Source: an uncultured Mediterraneibacter sp. (GTDB lineage: Bacteria; Bacillota; Clostridia; Lachnospirales; Lachnospiraceae). Taken from it: a stretch of 64,000 bases of DNA. Numbering within the stretch: position 1 is the stretch's first letter; every line of letters starts with the position of its first letter. Of this stretch, positions 48,896 through 56,913 are shown one piece after another. The stretch spans positions 41,220 through 105,219 of the forward strand of contig CALWLJ010000012.1 of NCBI GenBank assembly GCA_944381495.1, read 5' to 3'. A program made the translations under genes and the position numbers. Under the pieces are notes generated by a model. That model was not told where the DNA came from, made no database searches, and was given only the letters and a program-made list of their open reading frames with translations.

Positions 48896-50170
48896 CTATG
48901 AGAAGAATTTTTCTCCCGCGCGAATGAGATATTCCGTGTCTTTTACGCCTACGGTCTCGTAGGGGGAGTGCATGGCCAGCTGGGGCAGGCCGATGTCTAC
49001 GGTGTTCAGTGCTACCTGGGTGTTGGAGATGTTGCCCAGAGTGGATCCGCCCAGCATATCGGAACGGTTGGTGAATGTCTGTACAGGCACGTCTGCCTGG
49101 CGGCATACATCCCGGAACATGGCTGCGGATACGCCGTCGGTGCAGTATTTCTGATTGGCATTGAACTTGATCACGATGCCGCCGTTCAGGAACGGGCGAT
49201 TTACCGGATCAGCCTTTTCCGTATAGTTGGGGTGTACGGCATGGGCGTTGTCCGCTGAAATCATGAAACTGTCAGCCAGATGGATCAGGTAGTCTTCCTT
49301 TGTCATACCCAGACTTTCGTGAACTCGGGTCAGTGTGTCGTAAAGGAATGTGGATGCAGCCCCCTGTTTTGTGCCGCTTCCTACTTCTTCGTTGTCCAGT
49401 ACACAGTGGACAGCCATGTATTCTTTCTTTTCTCCGGCGAGGAAGCCTTTCAGGGAAGCAAACGCGCACTGCAGGTCATCCAGCCGTCCGCTGGAGAGAA
49501 ATTCTCCGGAAGCGCCCCAGACGGTTCCCTCCTGACGGTTGTACAGGAACAGGTCGTGTCCAAGAATCTGATCTTCCTCCACGCCTGCGGCTTCTGCTAT
49601 AGTCTTCATGAAAGTATCCTTTGCTGTTATGTCTCCGTAGATCGGAAGCATGTCCTTCTGGGCGTTATATTTATATCCATCGTTGACCTCGCGGTTCATG
49701 TGGATGGCCAGATTCGGGATCATGACGAGGTCACGGTCTACATTTACCAGTTTTGAAACATATCTGCCGGTGGTATCATCCTTGATGATAACGCGCCCTG
49801 AGACAGAAAGCGGACGGTCGAACCAGGGGGCGCAGAGCATGCCGCCGTAGCGCTCTACATTCAGCTTGATATAGTGTCCTTCGGATTCCATCTCCGGATT
49901 TTCCTTGATCTTGAATGTGGGGGAATCGCTGTGGCTTGCAATGATGCGCATGCCTTTCATTTCTGTTTCAGGAATGGTAAATGCGATCAGCGAGGATCCA
50001 TTCCGGCTGACAAAATATTTTCCGCCCTGTTCAATCTGCCATTTCTCGTTTTCCTTTAGTTCAGTAAAGCCCTCTTCCATGAGTATGTCTCCCATTGTGC
50101 TGACAGCGTGGAAGCAGTCCGGACTCTTTTTGATAAACTGGAGAAGCTCCTGACTTACATTTTGATACAT
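48896..50170 (-). CDS. apeB: M18-family aminopeptidase
   Basis: This 424-residue zinc aminopeptidase of the M18 family removes N-terminal, often acidic, residues from peptides in the cytoplasm. Metal-site motifs are present: IIASHSDSPTFKIK, GRLDDLQCAFASL, VLDNEEVGSGTKQGA, MISADNAHAVHP and the terminal HSPYETVGVKD. The start at 50170 follows TTAGGAG with 8-nt spacing; the GTG at 50179 lies within that context and is less likely. It is downstream of an amino-acid/peptide-type APC transporter on the same strand with 94 nt between, so import and cleavage may be coupled. Confidence 0.95.
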   Translation of the reverse strand: MYQNVSQELLQFIKKSPDCFHAVSTMGDILMEEGFTELKENEKWQIEQGGKYFVSRNGSSLIAFTIPETEMKGMRIIASHSDSPTFKIKENPEMESEGHYIKLNVERYGGMLCAPWFDRPLSVSGRVIIKDDTTGRYVSKLVNVDRDLVMIPNLAIHMNREVNDGYKYNAQKDMLPIYGDITAKDTFMKTIAEAAGVEEDQILGHDLFLYNRQEGTVWGASGEFLSSGRLDDLQCAFASLKGFLAGEKKEYMAVHCVLDNEEVGSGTKQGAASTFLYDTLTRVHESLGMTKEDYLIHLADSFMISADNAHAVHPNYTEKADPVNRPFLNGGIVIKFNANQKYCTDGVSAAMFRDVCRQADVPVQTFTNRSDMLGGSTLGNISNTQVALNTVDIGLPQLAMHSPYETVGVKDTEYLIRAGEKFFS

Positions 50171-50221
50171 TCTGATCACTCCTAACTTTTATTATTTCTG
50201 AAGATAACGGATGATTCTGAA

Positions 50222-50252
50222 AGGGGCAGGCTCCCTGGGGAGGTCCTGCCCT
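50222..50252 (-). terminator. Hairpin between the APC transporter and aminopeptidase genes
   Basis: AGGGGCAGG-CTCC (50222-50234) can pair with GGAG-GT-CCTGCCCT (50239-50252). The T-tract on the minus strand is weak (CCTTTC), so partial termination or mRNA processing is more likely than a full stop. Confidence 0.45.
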
Positions 50253-50264
50253 GTCTGATTGATA

Positions 50265-51671
50265 TTATGCTTTGTTGCGCTGAGCCAGCTTCGGCATGAT
50301 GAAGCCGAGACCGATCAGTACGAACGGTGTTACGATATTGAGTACCAGCTGGAACGGATCGTCTGACCAGATACCAAGGATACATGCGAATGCTGTTACG
50401 AAGAAGCACCATCCGCCAAGGATCATACCAAGGGTACGGCCTTTGACAAAATGATATTCCGCTGAGAACTTTTCTCCGGCTTTCTTGAGTGCGATGTATG
50501 CTGCAAATACCCAGAGGTAACGGAGCGGCATGCATACGGAATTTACTTTAACAAGCCATTTAACAAGTGCATCCACATTTTCGATACCAAGTACCGGAAC
50601 GATGATCAGGATGGATACGATGACAAGTACAAGCTTGTGTCCGTTGGTATATGTGCCGTATTTGTTCTGCTTGAACAGTGATTTCGGGATGTATTTCTCA
50701 TCCGCACTGTCAAGGAGCATACGCAGCGGTGCGTCGATGGAAAGTACCATGACAGAGAACTGGCAGATCAGGTTTACAACAGCGTAAATGATCACGAACA
50801 GATCGCCTACGTGATAGTACTCGCCCAGCATCTGGAATGCGTAGTAAGCGCCGTTTGTCATCAGGTCCTCCGGAATGTTGTTAGAGTCGAACATCATTCC
50901 CAGAGCGATGGTTCCAAGTACTGCGCAGACAGCAACCATTGTTGCCAGCGCGATCATACCTTTTGCAAAATCCTTGGAAGGATTCTTCATCTTGTTTACA
51001 TACGGTGAGATCTTCTCACATCCGCCGACTGCAAATACCAGGATGGACAGGTTCAGGAAGAACTTGCCGTCAAATGTAGGCATAAATGTATCTACGGACC
51101 AGTCAATGTCAAGTACATTTGCTCCGGTGATCGCAGGAGCTGCGATCATCATGACGATGAAAAGCAGCGACATGATGAACATGGTGGAACCTGCAAGAGC
51201 AGACAGCGTCTTGAGAACTGTCAGTCCTCTGGATGCGATCCATACTGCGAACAGGAACAGGACCAGACAGATCACTGCCATGATCCGTACGTTCATCTGG
51301 CTTGCCCGGGCATCACGGAAGATAGCCCAGCTGGCAGCGATGACAGAAGCATTCGGCTTCTGGGAAATGTATGGCATGTGTACGACCCAGTAGGTCCATC
51401 CGGCCATATATGCCATTCCGGGGCCGATGGTGCGATGAATCCAGGAGCTGACTCCGCCTCCTTCATTCTTAAAGGCGCTTCCAAGCTCACCGACCATAAG
51501 CGCGTACGGCACAAAGTAAAGTGCGAACAGGATGACCCATGATACGATCGCTTTCAGACCGCCATATTCGGAAAAACCGTTGATTACGTTTCCGAATCCC
51601 CAAACGGTGGAAAATGCCATGAAAGCAAGATTGTACCAGAGGATCTTCTTTTCGTTCTGATTGTTGTTCAT
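50265..51671 (-). CDS. APC-superfamily amino acid transporter (YjeM/GadC-like)
   Basis: This 468-residue membrane protein has about 12 transmembrane segments. It carries the APC-fold entry AFMAFSTVWGFGNVINGFSEYGG (unwound TM1), VGELGSAFKNEGGGVSSWIHRTIGP and the FAVGGCEKISPYVNKMKNPSKDF region typical of the YjeM/GadC-type glutamate-family exchangers. Its substrate is probably an amino acid or small peptide product. The ribosome site AGAGGAGAG lies before the ATG. Transcription starts from a near-consensus promoter at 51825-51797, giving a leader of about 120 nt. The M18 aminopeptidase follows in the same direction. Confidence 0.9.
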   Translation of the reverse strand: MNNNQNEKKILWYNLAFMAFSTVWGFGNVINGFSEYGGLKAIVSWVILFALYFVPYALMVGELGSAFKNEGGGVSSWIHRTIGPGMAYMAGWTYWVVHMPYISQKPNASVIAASWAIFRDARASQMNVRIMAVICLVLFLFAVWIASRGLTVLKTLSALAGSTMFIMSLLFIVMMIAAPAITGANVLDIDWSVDTFMPTFDGKFFLNLSILVFAVGGCEKISPYVNKMKNPSKDFAKGMIALATMVAVCAVLGTIALGMMFDSNNIPEDLMTNGAYYAFQMLGEYYHVGDLFVIIYAVVNLICQFSVMVLSIDAPLRMLLDSADEKYIPKSLFKQNKYGTYTNGHKLVLVIVSILIIVPVLGIENVDALVKWLVKVNSVCMPLRYLWVFAAYIALKKAGEKFSAEYHFVKGRTLGMILGGWCFFVTAFACILGIWSDDPFQLVLNIVTPFVLIGLGFIMPKLAQRNKA

Positions 51672-51796
51672 TCGAACTCTCCTCTCTTGTGAATAGTGTC
51701 TGTGCTACTCGAGTTTTCCATACCAGAAATACACCAAAATCCGGTGCCGGTCACAGAACCGTTTCAGTATTTATATGTGGAAAACGCGGCATTTCT

Positions 51797-51825
51797 ATAG
51801 TATCGGTTTGTGGGGGGACTGTCAA
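51797..51825 (-). promoter_or_regulatory. Promoter of the APC transporter-aminopeptidase unit
   Basis: Read on the minus strand, TTGACA (51825-51820), 17 bp and TACTAT (51802-51797). The rest of the 51672-51900 gap holds no gene. Confidence 0.7.
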
Positions 51826-51900
51826 GGCAAAAATGTTTACAAAAAAATGGGAGGAAAGTTGTGCAAAAATGATTGGCTGTTCATTGGTCTCCGGAAGGCC

Positions 51901-52042
51901 GCTGTCAAGGGGGTGTGTTGTCACAGCGGCCGCGCTTGCGCTCGGGAGTGGAGCGCAGCGGACACGTAAGGCCGCAAAGGACGCGGCCTAAGTGCCGGTC
52001 GCTCCACTACGGGCCTTCATGACAACACACCCCCTTGACAGC
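51901..52042. repeat. 142-bp nested palindromic element
   Basis: The ends are a perfect 22-bp inverted repeat (51901-51922 and 52021-52042), beginning GCTGTCAAGGGGG. Inside are TGGAGCG/CGCTCCA (51949-51955 and 52000-52006) and AGGCCGC/GCGGCCT (51969-51975 and 51983-51989). No coding potential is supported. Confidence 0.75.
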
Positions 52043-52064
52043 TGGATTCCGAAAACAACTGAAC

Positions 52065-52133
52065 AACCAGAAACGCATTGGCGCGGCCTGAAGAACTTAC
52101 CATTTGTAAGATCTCCGGGCCGCGCCTCTGGTT
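52065..52133. repeat. 69-bp palindromic element
   Basis: AACCAGA (52065-52071) and GGCGCGGCC (52080-52088) pair with GGCCGCGCC (52118-52126) and TCTGGTT (52127-52133), with a TTAC/GTAA centre. It sits between the 142-bp palindrome and the MITE-like copy 2. Confidence 0.65.
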
Positions 52134-52137
52134 TCCA

Positions 52138-52476
52138 GACTGTATAGCCACTAACTTCCGTCCTGAACAGACCAGAAAAACAGCTGATTTCGAAAACCTT
52201 TCTGCGGGGAGGAAGATGGCGGACGGGTGACTTCGAAAGGATATTAGTTGAACTTGAGGTTCCGGGGAGAGACGTTAGGAATGGCGGTGAAATTGTTTGA
52301 GCCGCAGGCGAGTTGTTCACCGCCATTCCTTGCATTTAGTCTGTCCCCGGAACCTTGTAGTTCAACTTATGTCCCTGGAGCGGAGCCCGGATGCCATCTC
52401 CCTCCCCGCAGAATACGTTTTGAAAATCCCGCTGTTTTCGGCCGTTTGGTCATCGAAGTTAGTTCGCTAAACAGCC
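52138..52476. repeat. MITE-like palindromic element, copy 2 (inverted)
   Basis: This 339-bp element is the reverse-complement counterpart of 16988-17322. Terminal repeats are GACTGTATAGCCACTAACTTC on the left and GAAGTTAGTTCGCTAAACAGCC on the right. The shared internal landmarks are CTGCGGGGAGG, TTCCGGGGA, GGAACTTGAG-type segments and a GGTGAA...TTCACC core. The two copies differ at many positions but keep length and pairing, so both arms have probably co-varied. Confidence 0.75.
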
Positions 52477-52487
52477 AAACAGCACTT

Positions 52488-52547
52488 TTAATGTGAGCTT
52501 AATGTTTGCGTGACATACTTTACATTAGGGTCGGGGTATCTTATACT
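52488..52547 (+). promoter_or_regulatory. Two-component promoter with TTAATGT 11-bp direct repeat
   Basis: TTTACA (52519-52524), 17 bp and TATACT (52542-52547) form the promoter. Just upstream TTAATGT occurs at 52488 and 52499, an 11-bp period typical of OmpR/PhoB-type activator sites. The same motif pair recurs ahead of the PepSY lipoprotein at 58773-58790. Confidence 0.6.
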
Positions 52548-52614
52548 TGAAAATATATGACGCTGGGGCATTTTCCAACTGTGCGGTTACTGCTCATGCA
52601 TATCCCAGTAACCA

Positions 52615-52673
52615 GCCATAAAGGGACCGTGTTGCCACGAAGGCCTGTAGTGGCAACACGGTCCCTTTATGGC
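52615..52673. repeat. 24-bp perfect inverted repeat in the two-component leader
   Basis: The arms at 52615-52638 (starting GCCATAAAGGGACC) and 52650-52673 are exact complements around an 11-nt loop. It lies between the promoter (52519-52547) and the regulator start, so it would form a very stable mRNA hairpin. No T tract follows. Confidence 0.75.
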
Positions 52674-52746
52674 GGATGTCTGAGAATGAACAGCAAACCC
52701 ACAGCTGAAAATCTTGATCCTATATCAAAAGGAGCTGATGTATATT

Positions 52747-53418
52747 ATGAGGATACTGATCGCGGAAGATGAGAAGGATCTGAACAGGATCCTGACTTCA
52801 AGACTGGAGGGGGAGCATTATAGTGTGGATGCCTGCTTTAACGGGCAGGAAGCCGTGGAATATCTGGAAAGCGCGGAGTATGATGCGGTGATCCTGGATA
52901 TTATGATGCCGGTCATGGATGGGCTTACAGTGTTGAAAAAAATGCGCAGAAAGGGAGACAGTACTCCGGTTCTCCTGCTTACGGCAAAAGACAGTGTCAG
53001 TGACCGTGTCAGCGGGCTGGATGCGGGGGCAAATGATTATCTGGTGAAGCCCTTTGCCTTTGAGGAGCTGCTGGCCAGGATCCGTGTGCTTCTGAGGAAG
53101 CCGGCGGAGGCGCCGAAGAGCTGTTATCAGGTGGGGGATCTGGAAGTGCATCTGGATACCCATCAGGTCCGGCGGGGAGGCAAGGATATCAAATTATCCG
53201 GAAAGGAGTTTGCGCTGCTCCGATATATGGTGCAGAATGAAGGAATCGTCCTGTCCAGAGACCGGCTGGAAGAGCATCTCTGGAATTTTGACTACGCAGG
53301 AGGATCAAATGTGATCGACGTCTATATCCGTTATCTAAGGAAGAAAATTGACGAAGGCCATGATACCAAGTTGATCCATACTGTCCGGGGGGCGGGATAT
53401 GTGCTGCGGACGGATTAA
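52747..53418 (+). CDS. OmpR-family response regulator
   Basis: This 223-residue regulator has a receiver domain (ILIAEDEKDLN; phospho-acceptor Asp in VILDIMMP; LLLTAKD; DYLVKPF) and a C-terminal OmpR/PhoB winged helix (GKEFALLRYMVQNEGIVLSRDRL, then NVIDVYIRYLRKKID and TVRGAGYVLR). The start at 52747 gives the standard N-terminus MRILIAEDE; AAAAGGAG at 52727-52734 is 12 nt away, and ATG 52738 in the same frame is closer to it. It is paired with the kinase 57 nt downstream. The TTAATGT repeats at its promoter suggest autoregulation. Confidence 0.94.
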   Translation: MRILIAEDEKDLNRILTSRLEGEHYSVDACFNGQEAVEYLESAEYDAVILDIMMPVMDGLTVLKKMRRKGDSTPVLLLTAKDSVSDRVSGLDAGANDYLVKPFAFEELLARIRVLLRKPAEAPKSCYQVGDLEVHLDTHQVRRGGKDIKLSGKEFALLRYMVQNEGIVLSRDRLEEHLWNFDYAGGSNVIDVYIRYLRKKIDEGHDTKLIHTVRGAGYVLRTD

Positions 53419-53475
53419 GGCTGAATATGTGTTGTGAACGGACAAAGTATAAAACGGCAGAAGGAGAGAAAATAC

Positions 53476-54858
53476 ATGAAAAGACTGTCGCTTAAGATGA
53501 AACTGACACTGATGTATACATTTTTCATGATCCTTCTTACATGTGCCGCTATCGCAGTTCTTTTCTCCTTGAGCAGCCGGGAGGTGCTCTCGTCTGTGCA
53601 GAATACGCTGGAGAACCGGGTACAGCAGAGCGTAGATGATCTCAGCCTGGAAGAGGGAGAGCTGAGGGTTGACTCGGATTTCTATTCTGTGACGAGAGAC
53701 GTATATCTTTCGTTATATGATGAAGAGATGTATTTCCTTTACGGAAAAGTACCCTATGGATTTGACAGTCAGCCGGAGATATCAGACGGTGAGACGCGGA
53801 GAATCAGGGAAGGAAGCAGGGAGTGGTATGTTTACGATTTGTCCTTTCGTCTGGAACAGGGGTATACCGTTTATGTAAGGGGTATTACTTCGGTTACAGA
53901 TGCGGAAGAAAGCTTTACTGTCACGCTGCGTTTTGCGTTGATTCTTCTGCCGCTGATGGTAGCTGCCACGGCATTTATCGGATACCGGTTTACACGGAGG
54001 ACGCTTCTTCCGGTCAAGAGGATCACGGAAACCGTGCGTCAGATCCGGGCGGACGCAGATCTTTCCAGGAGGATCGGACTGAAAGGGAGCAGCGACAAAG
54101 ACAGAGATGAGATCTATAACCTGGCGGGGACATTTGATGATATGCTTTCGGAGCTGGAAGCTGTCTTTAACAGAGAAAAGCAGTTTACTTCAGATGTTTC
54201 ACATGAGCTGCGCACACCGGTCAGTGTGATCCTGGCTCAGTGCGGCGCCTGCCTGGCAGACCAGACGCTGACGGAGGAACAAAAGGGGCAGATCCTGCTG
54301 ATCCAGAGAAAAGCCAAAGAAATGTCGGATATGATCTCTCAGCTCCTGTTCCTTTCCAGGGCAGATCAGGGCAGGCAGCAGGTGCGGAAAGAGGAGATCA
54401 ATCTCAGCGAGCTTACGGAGATGATCGGAGAAGAGCAGCAGCTGCTGGCGGATGAGGCAGGAACAGGGATTAGTATCATATGCCGGATCCAGCCGGATAT
54501 TACGGCGAAAGTGGATGAGACACTTTATATTCGTATGCTTGTGAACCTGATCTCCAATGCGGTGGCCTATGGAAAAGAAAAGGGACATGTATGGGTGACG
54601 CTGGAAAAGTCCGGCGGTGAAGTGAAAGGAACCGTGAGGGACGACGGCATCGGGATCAGTGCGGAAGATCTGCCCCGGATCTGGGAGCGGTTTTACCGGG
54701 CGGATGATTCCAGGACCGGAGGAAGCCATTCCGGTCTGGGGCTCTCCATGGTGAAATGGATCGCGGAGGTTCACGGCGGATGGGTGAAGGCGGAGAGCCG
54801 GCCGGGAGAGGGAAGTGTATTTTCCTTTGGACTGCCGGCAGAAGAAGTTGAGAAATAG
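53476..54858 (+). CDS. HAMP-containing sensor histidine kinase
   Basis: This 460-residue membrane kinase has two transmembrane helices (about 10-32 and 155-180) flanking an extracytoplasmic sensor of about 120 residues. A HAMP domain (RFTRRTLLPVKRITETVRQI) follows, then HisKA with FTSDVSHELRTPVSVI and a HATPase domain (NLISNAVAYGKEKG, DDGIGISAEDLPRIWERFYRAD, HSGLGLSMV). The start at 53476 follows AAGGAGAG. It should phosphorylate the OmpR regulator upstream. The PepSY lipoprotein downstream is a likely target and may feed back on the sensor, as PepSY proteins near kinases often do (inference). Confidence 0.94.
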   Translation: MKRLSLKMKLTLMYTFFMILLTCAAIAVLFSLSSREVLSSVQNTLENRVQQSVDDLSLEEGELRVDSDFYSVTRDVYLSLYDEEMYFLYGKVPYGFDSQPEISDGETRRIREGSREWYVYDLSFRLEQGYTVYVRGITSVTDAEESFTVTLRFALILLPLMVAATAFIGYRFTRRTLLPVKRITETVRQIRADADLSRRIGLKGSSDKDRDEIYNLAGTFDDMLSELEAVFNREKQFTSDVSHELRTPVSVILAQCGACLADQTLTEEQKGQILLIQRKAKEMSDMISQLLFLSRADQGRQQVRKEEINLSELTEMIGEEQQLLADEAGTGISIICRIQPDITAKVDETLYIRMLVNLISNAVAYGKEKGHVWVTLEKSGGEVKGTVRDDGIGISAEDLPRIWERFYRADDSRTGGSHSGLGLSMVKWIAEVHGGWVKAESRPGEGSVFSFGLPAEEVEK

Positions 54859-54869
54859 CAGTCTATAAC

Positions 54870-54912
54870 CAGGGTGCATGAAGCGGATCGTACTTTATGC
54901 ACCCTGTTTCTG
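54870..54912. terminator. Terminator shared by the kinase and AraC genes
   Basis: CAGGGTGCAT (54870-54879) pairs with ATGCACCCTG (54897-54906), followed by TTTCTG. The right arm overlaps the last codons of the convergent AraC gene. Confidence 0.65.
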
Positions 54913-55776
54913 TCTTTGCCGGAACTGTTTCGGCGTTGTCCCTTTTTCCTCCCGGAAGGCCCGGATCAGATGGCTGCAGTCGCAGAATCCGGTCTCCTGG
55001 CTGATATAGGAAAGATCGTAGTCGGTCTGGAGGAGCAGATCTTCCGCATGGCTTACCCGGATTTTCCGGATATAGGTAGTGCAGGGCATCCCATAATATC
55101 TGCGGAACTTTGCGGCAAAGCTGGAATAGCTCATACCGGCCCGGGCTGCAATGTGTTCAACCCGGAGTTCTTCCGGATAATGGCAGCTGATGTATTCGGC
55201 GGCGGATACAAGCGCCTTCTGTTCTGAATCTGCAGAGCGCTCCCTGCGGATCCGGAAGCCCTTTTGATACCAGATGGAAAGAAGCTCGGATATGATCAGG
55301 CAGTAAAGAGAATGTGCCTGTATGTCATATCCGATTTTTTTGTGGGTTACGACCTCTACGGCCCGGTCAAACAATGTCTGCATGGGCACGTGTTCTAGTT
55401 CTTTCCGTCGGAAGAAGCAATTGATCCCAGGTGTGGACTCGGCCATGCGAAGGATATCTGATATCCCGGGCAGACTGCTGGAAGGAATGTTGAGATGCAT
55501 GGGATCAAATTTCAGGACGTAATAATGCAGGGGAAAGCATCCGGAGAGATATATGCTGTGAGGAGTCTGGGAGTAGAATACCATCAGGTCGCCTGGCTCC
55601 AGCACGCAGGTTTCTTTGCCTGCTTCGGCGTATGCCTGTCCTTCTGTAAGGTAAATGATCTCCATAAAATAATGCCAGTGCGGTTTTATTGGGAAGATCC
55701 CGCTTTTCTCCGCCTCGAACATGAAAGCTTCGTAAGGGGAGTTCAAAGTATCCGAATATTCAAAATAAGGTTTCAT
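54895..55776 (-). CDS. AraC-family transcriptional regulator
   Basis: This 293-residue protein has an N-terminal cupin domain with HWHYFMEIIYLTEGQAYAEAG and VLEPGDLMVFYSQTPHSIY. The C-terminal AraC domain has VEHIAARAGMSYSSFAAKFRRYYG and YISQETGFCDCSHLIRAFREEKGTTPKQFR. The two His in the HWHYFMEI region are common in sugar-sensing AraC cupins. The start at 55776 gives the usual MKPYFEYSD N-terminus with AGGAGC upstream; the longer frame to 55842 lacks support. It is divergent from the GH113-like hydrolase and ABC exporter genes (208 bp between) and probably controls them in response to a sugar. Confidence 0.92.
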   Translation of the reverse strand: MKPYFEYSDTLNSPYEAFMFEAEKSGIFPIKPHWHYFMEIIYLTEGQAYAEAGKETCVLEPGDLMVFYSQTPHSIYLSGCFPLHYYVLKFDPMHLNIPSSSLPGISDILRMAESTPGINCFFRRKELEHVPMQTLFDRAVEVVTHKKIGYDIQAHSLYCLIISELLSIWYQKGFRIRRERSADSEQKALVSAAEYISCHYPEELRVEHIAARAGMSYSSFAAKFRRYYGMPCTTYIRKIRVSHAEDLLLQTDYDLSYISQETGFCDCSHLIRAFREEKGTTPKQFRQRQKQGA

Positions 55777-55983
55777 ATCAATATGTCGCTCCTGTGCTAT
55801 GTAAATGCGGCAGTCAAAAAGCTGCCGGATATGTACTGCCATACGGAAATAGATTTATACAATTTTTTTATCTGTTTATTATATCACGGTTATATCCGCT
55901 GTGCTATACTTAGCGGGCAGTTTCAGGGAAGCCTGTATCTACAGGGATTTTCTTGAAAAAACTTGATTATGGAGGATGATCTT

Positions 55984-56913
55984 ATGTACAGAGGAGTCAA
56001 TTTCGCGCCATTCTGCCGCCGCGGAGTCCTGAACAGTGCGGAGGCCAGAGAAAGCTTTGATCTGATGATCGAGAAGACGAAAGCTGATTTTGTAATCTTT
56101 GCTCCCAACGGGCTGCAGGATACCGCTCATTCAGAAGAGATTTGTTATACTTCTGAGGGGACCTGCTCCGATGAGGAGCTTGTGGATATGATCCGTTACG
56201 CAAAGTCCAGAAACATGACGGTGGGATTAAAACCGACAGTCAACTGTAGGAACGGAGTCTGGCGGGCATATGTCAGTTTTTTTGAAGAGGATGTGGTCTG
56301 CGAGCCAAAGTGGGGCAACTGGTTCGCCTCTTATACAGACTTCCAGACGCATTATGCCCGGATCGCCAGGGAAGAGGGATGTGACCTCTTCATCGCCGGA
56401 TGCGAGATGGTCATGTCGGAACACCGGGAAAAGGAGTGGAGGCAGGTCATCGCTGCCATACGGAAGGTTTATGACGGACCTGTTACCTATAATACGGATA
56501 AATATCAGGAACACAATGTGAAATGGTGGGACTGCCTGGATATGATCACTTCCAGCGGTTATTATCCGTCGGGAAGCTGGGAGAAAGAACTGGACCGGAT
56601 CGAAGCTGTGGTGAAGAAGTTTAGCAAGCCATTTTTGTTCGCGGAGACCGGATGTATGTCAAGGAAAGGATCGGCCGGCGTTCCAAATGACTGGTCTCTC
56701 CAGGGAGAGCTGGATCTGAAGGAGCAGGCGGACTGGTATGAGGAGATGTTCTCCGCTTGTGAGAGACGGAGCTGGATCCGGGGATTTGGCCTCTGGGACT
56801 GGCCGGCTTATGTCATGCCCGAGAGGAAAGCGGTCAGAGACAGCGGCTACTGGTTTATGAACAAGCCTGCGCAGGAGGTGATCCATTGTCATTATGAAAA
56901 AGGATTATGGTAA
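55984..56913 (+). CDS. GH113-like glycoside hydrolase (beta-mannanase family resemblance)
   Basis: This 309-residue TIM-barrel-type protein resembles GH113 enzymes. It has the MYRGVNFAPFCRRG opening, GLKPTVN in the early barrel, FIAGCEMVMSEHREKEWR with a probable acid/base Glu, a NTDKY strand, and FLFAETGCMSRKG with the probable nucleophile Glu, then a terminal GFGLWDWPAY. No signal peptide is seen, so it acts inside the cell, perhaps on oligosaccharides. The start at 55984 follows GGAGG; GTG/ATG frames upstream are not required. It overlaps the ABC gene by 20 nt and is divergent from an AraC regulator. Substrate assignment is tentative. Confidence 0.75.
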   Translation: MYRGVNFAPFCRRGVLNSAEARESFDLMIEKTKADFVIFAPNGLQDTAHSEEICYTSEGTCSDEELVDMIRYAKSRNMTVGLKPTVNCRNGVWRAYVSFFEEDVVCEPKWGNWFASYTDFQTHYARIAREEGCDLFIAGCEMVMSEHREKEWRQVIAAIRKVYDGPVTYNTDKYQEHNVKWWDCLDMITSSGYYPSGSWEKELDRIEAVVKKFSKPFLFAETGCMSRKGSAGVPNDWSLQGELDLKEQADWYEEMFSACERRSWIRGFGLWDWPAYVMPERKAVRDSGYWFMNKPAQEVIHCHYEKGLW

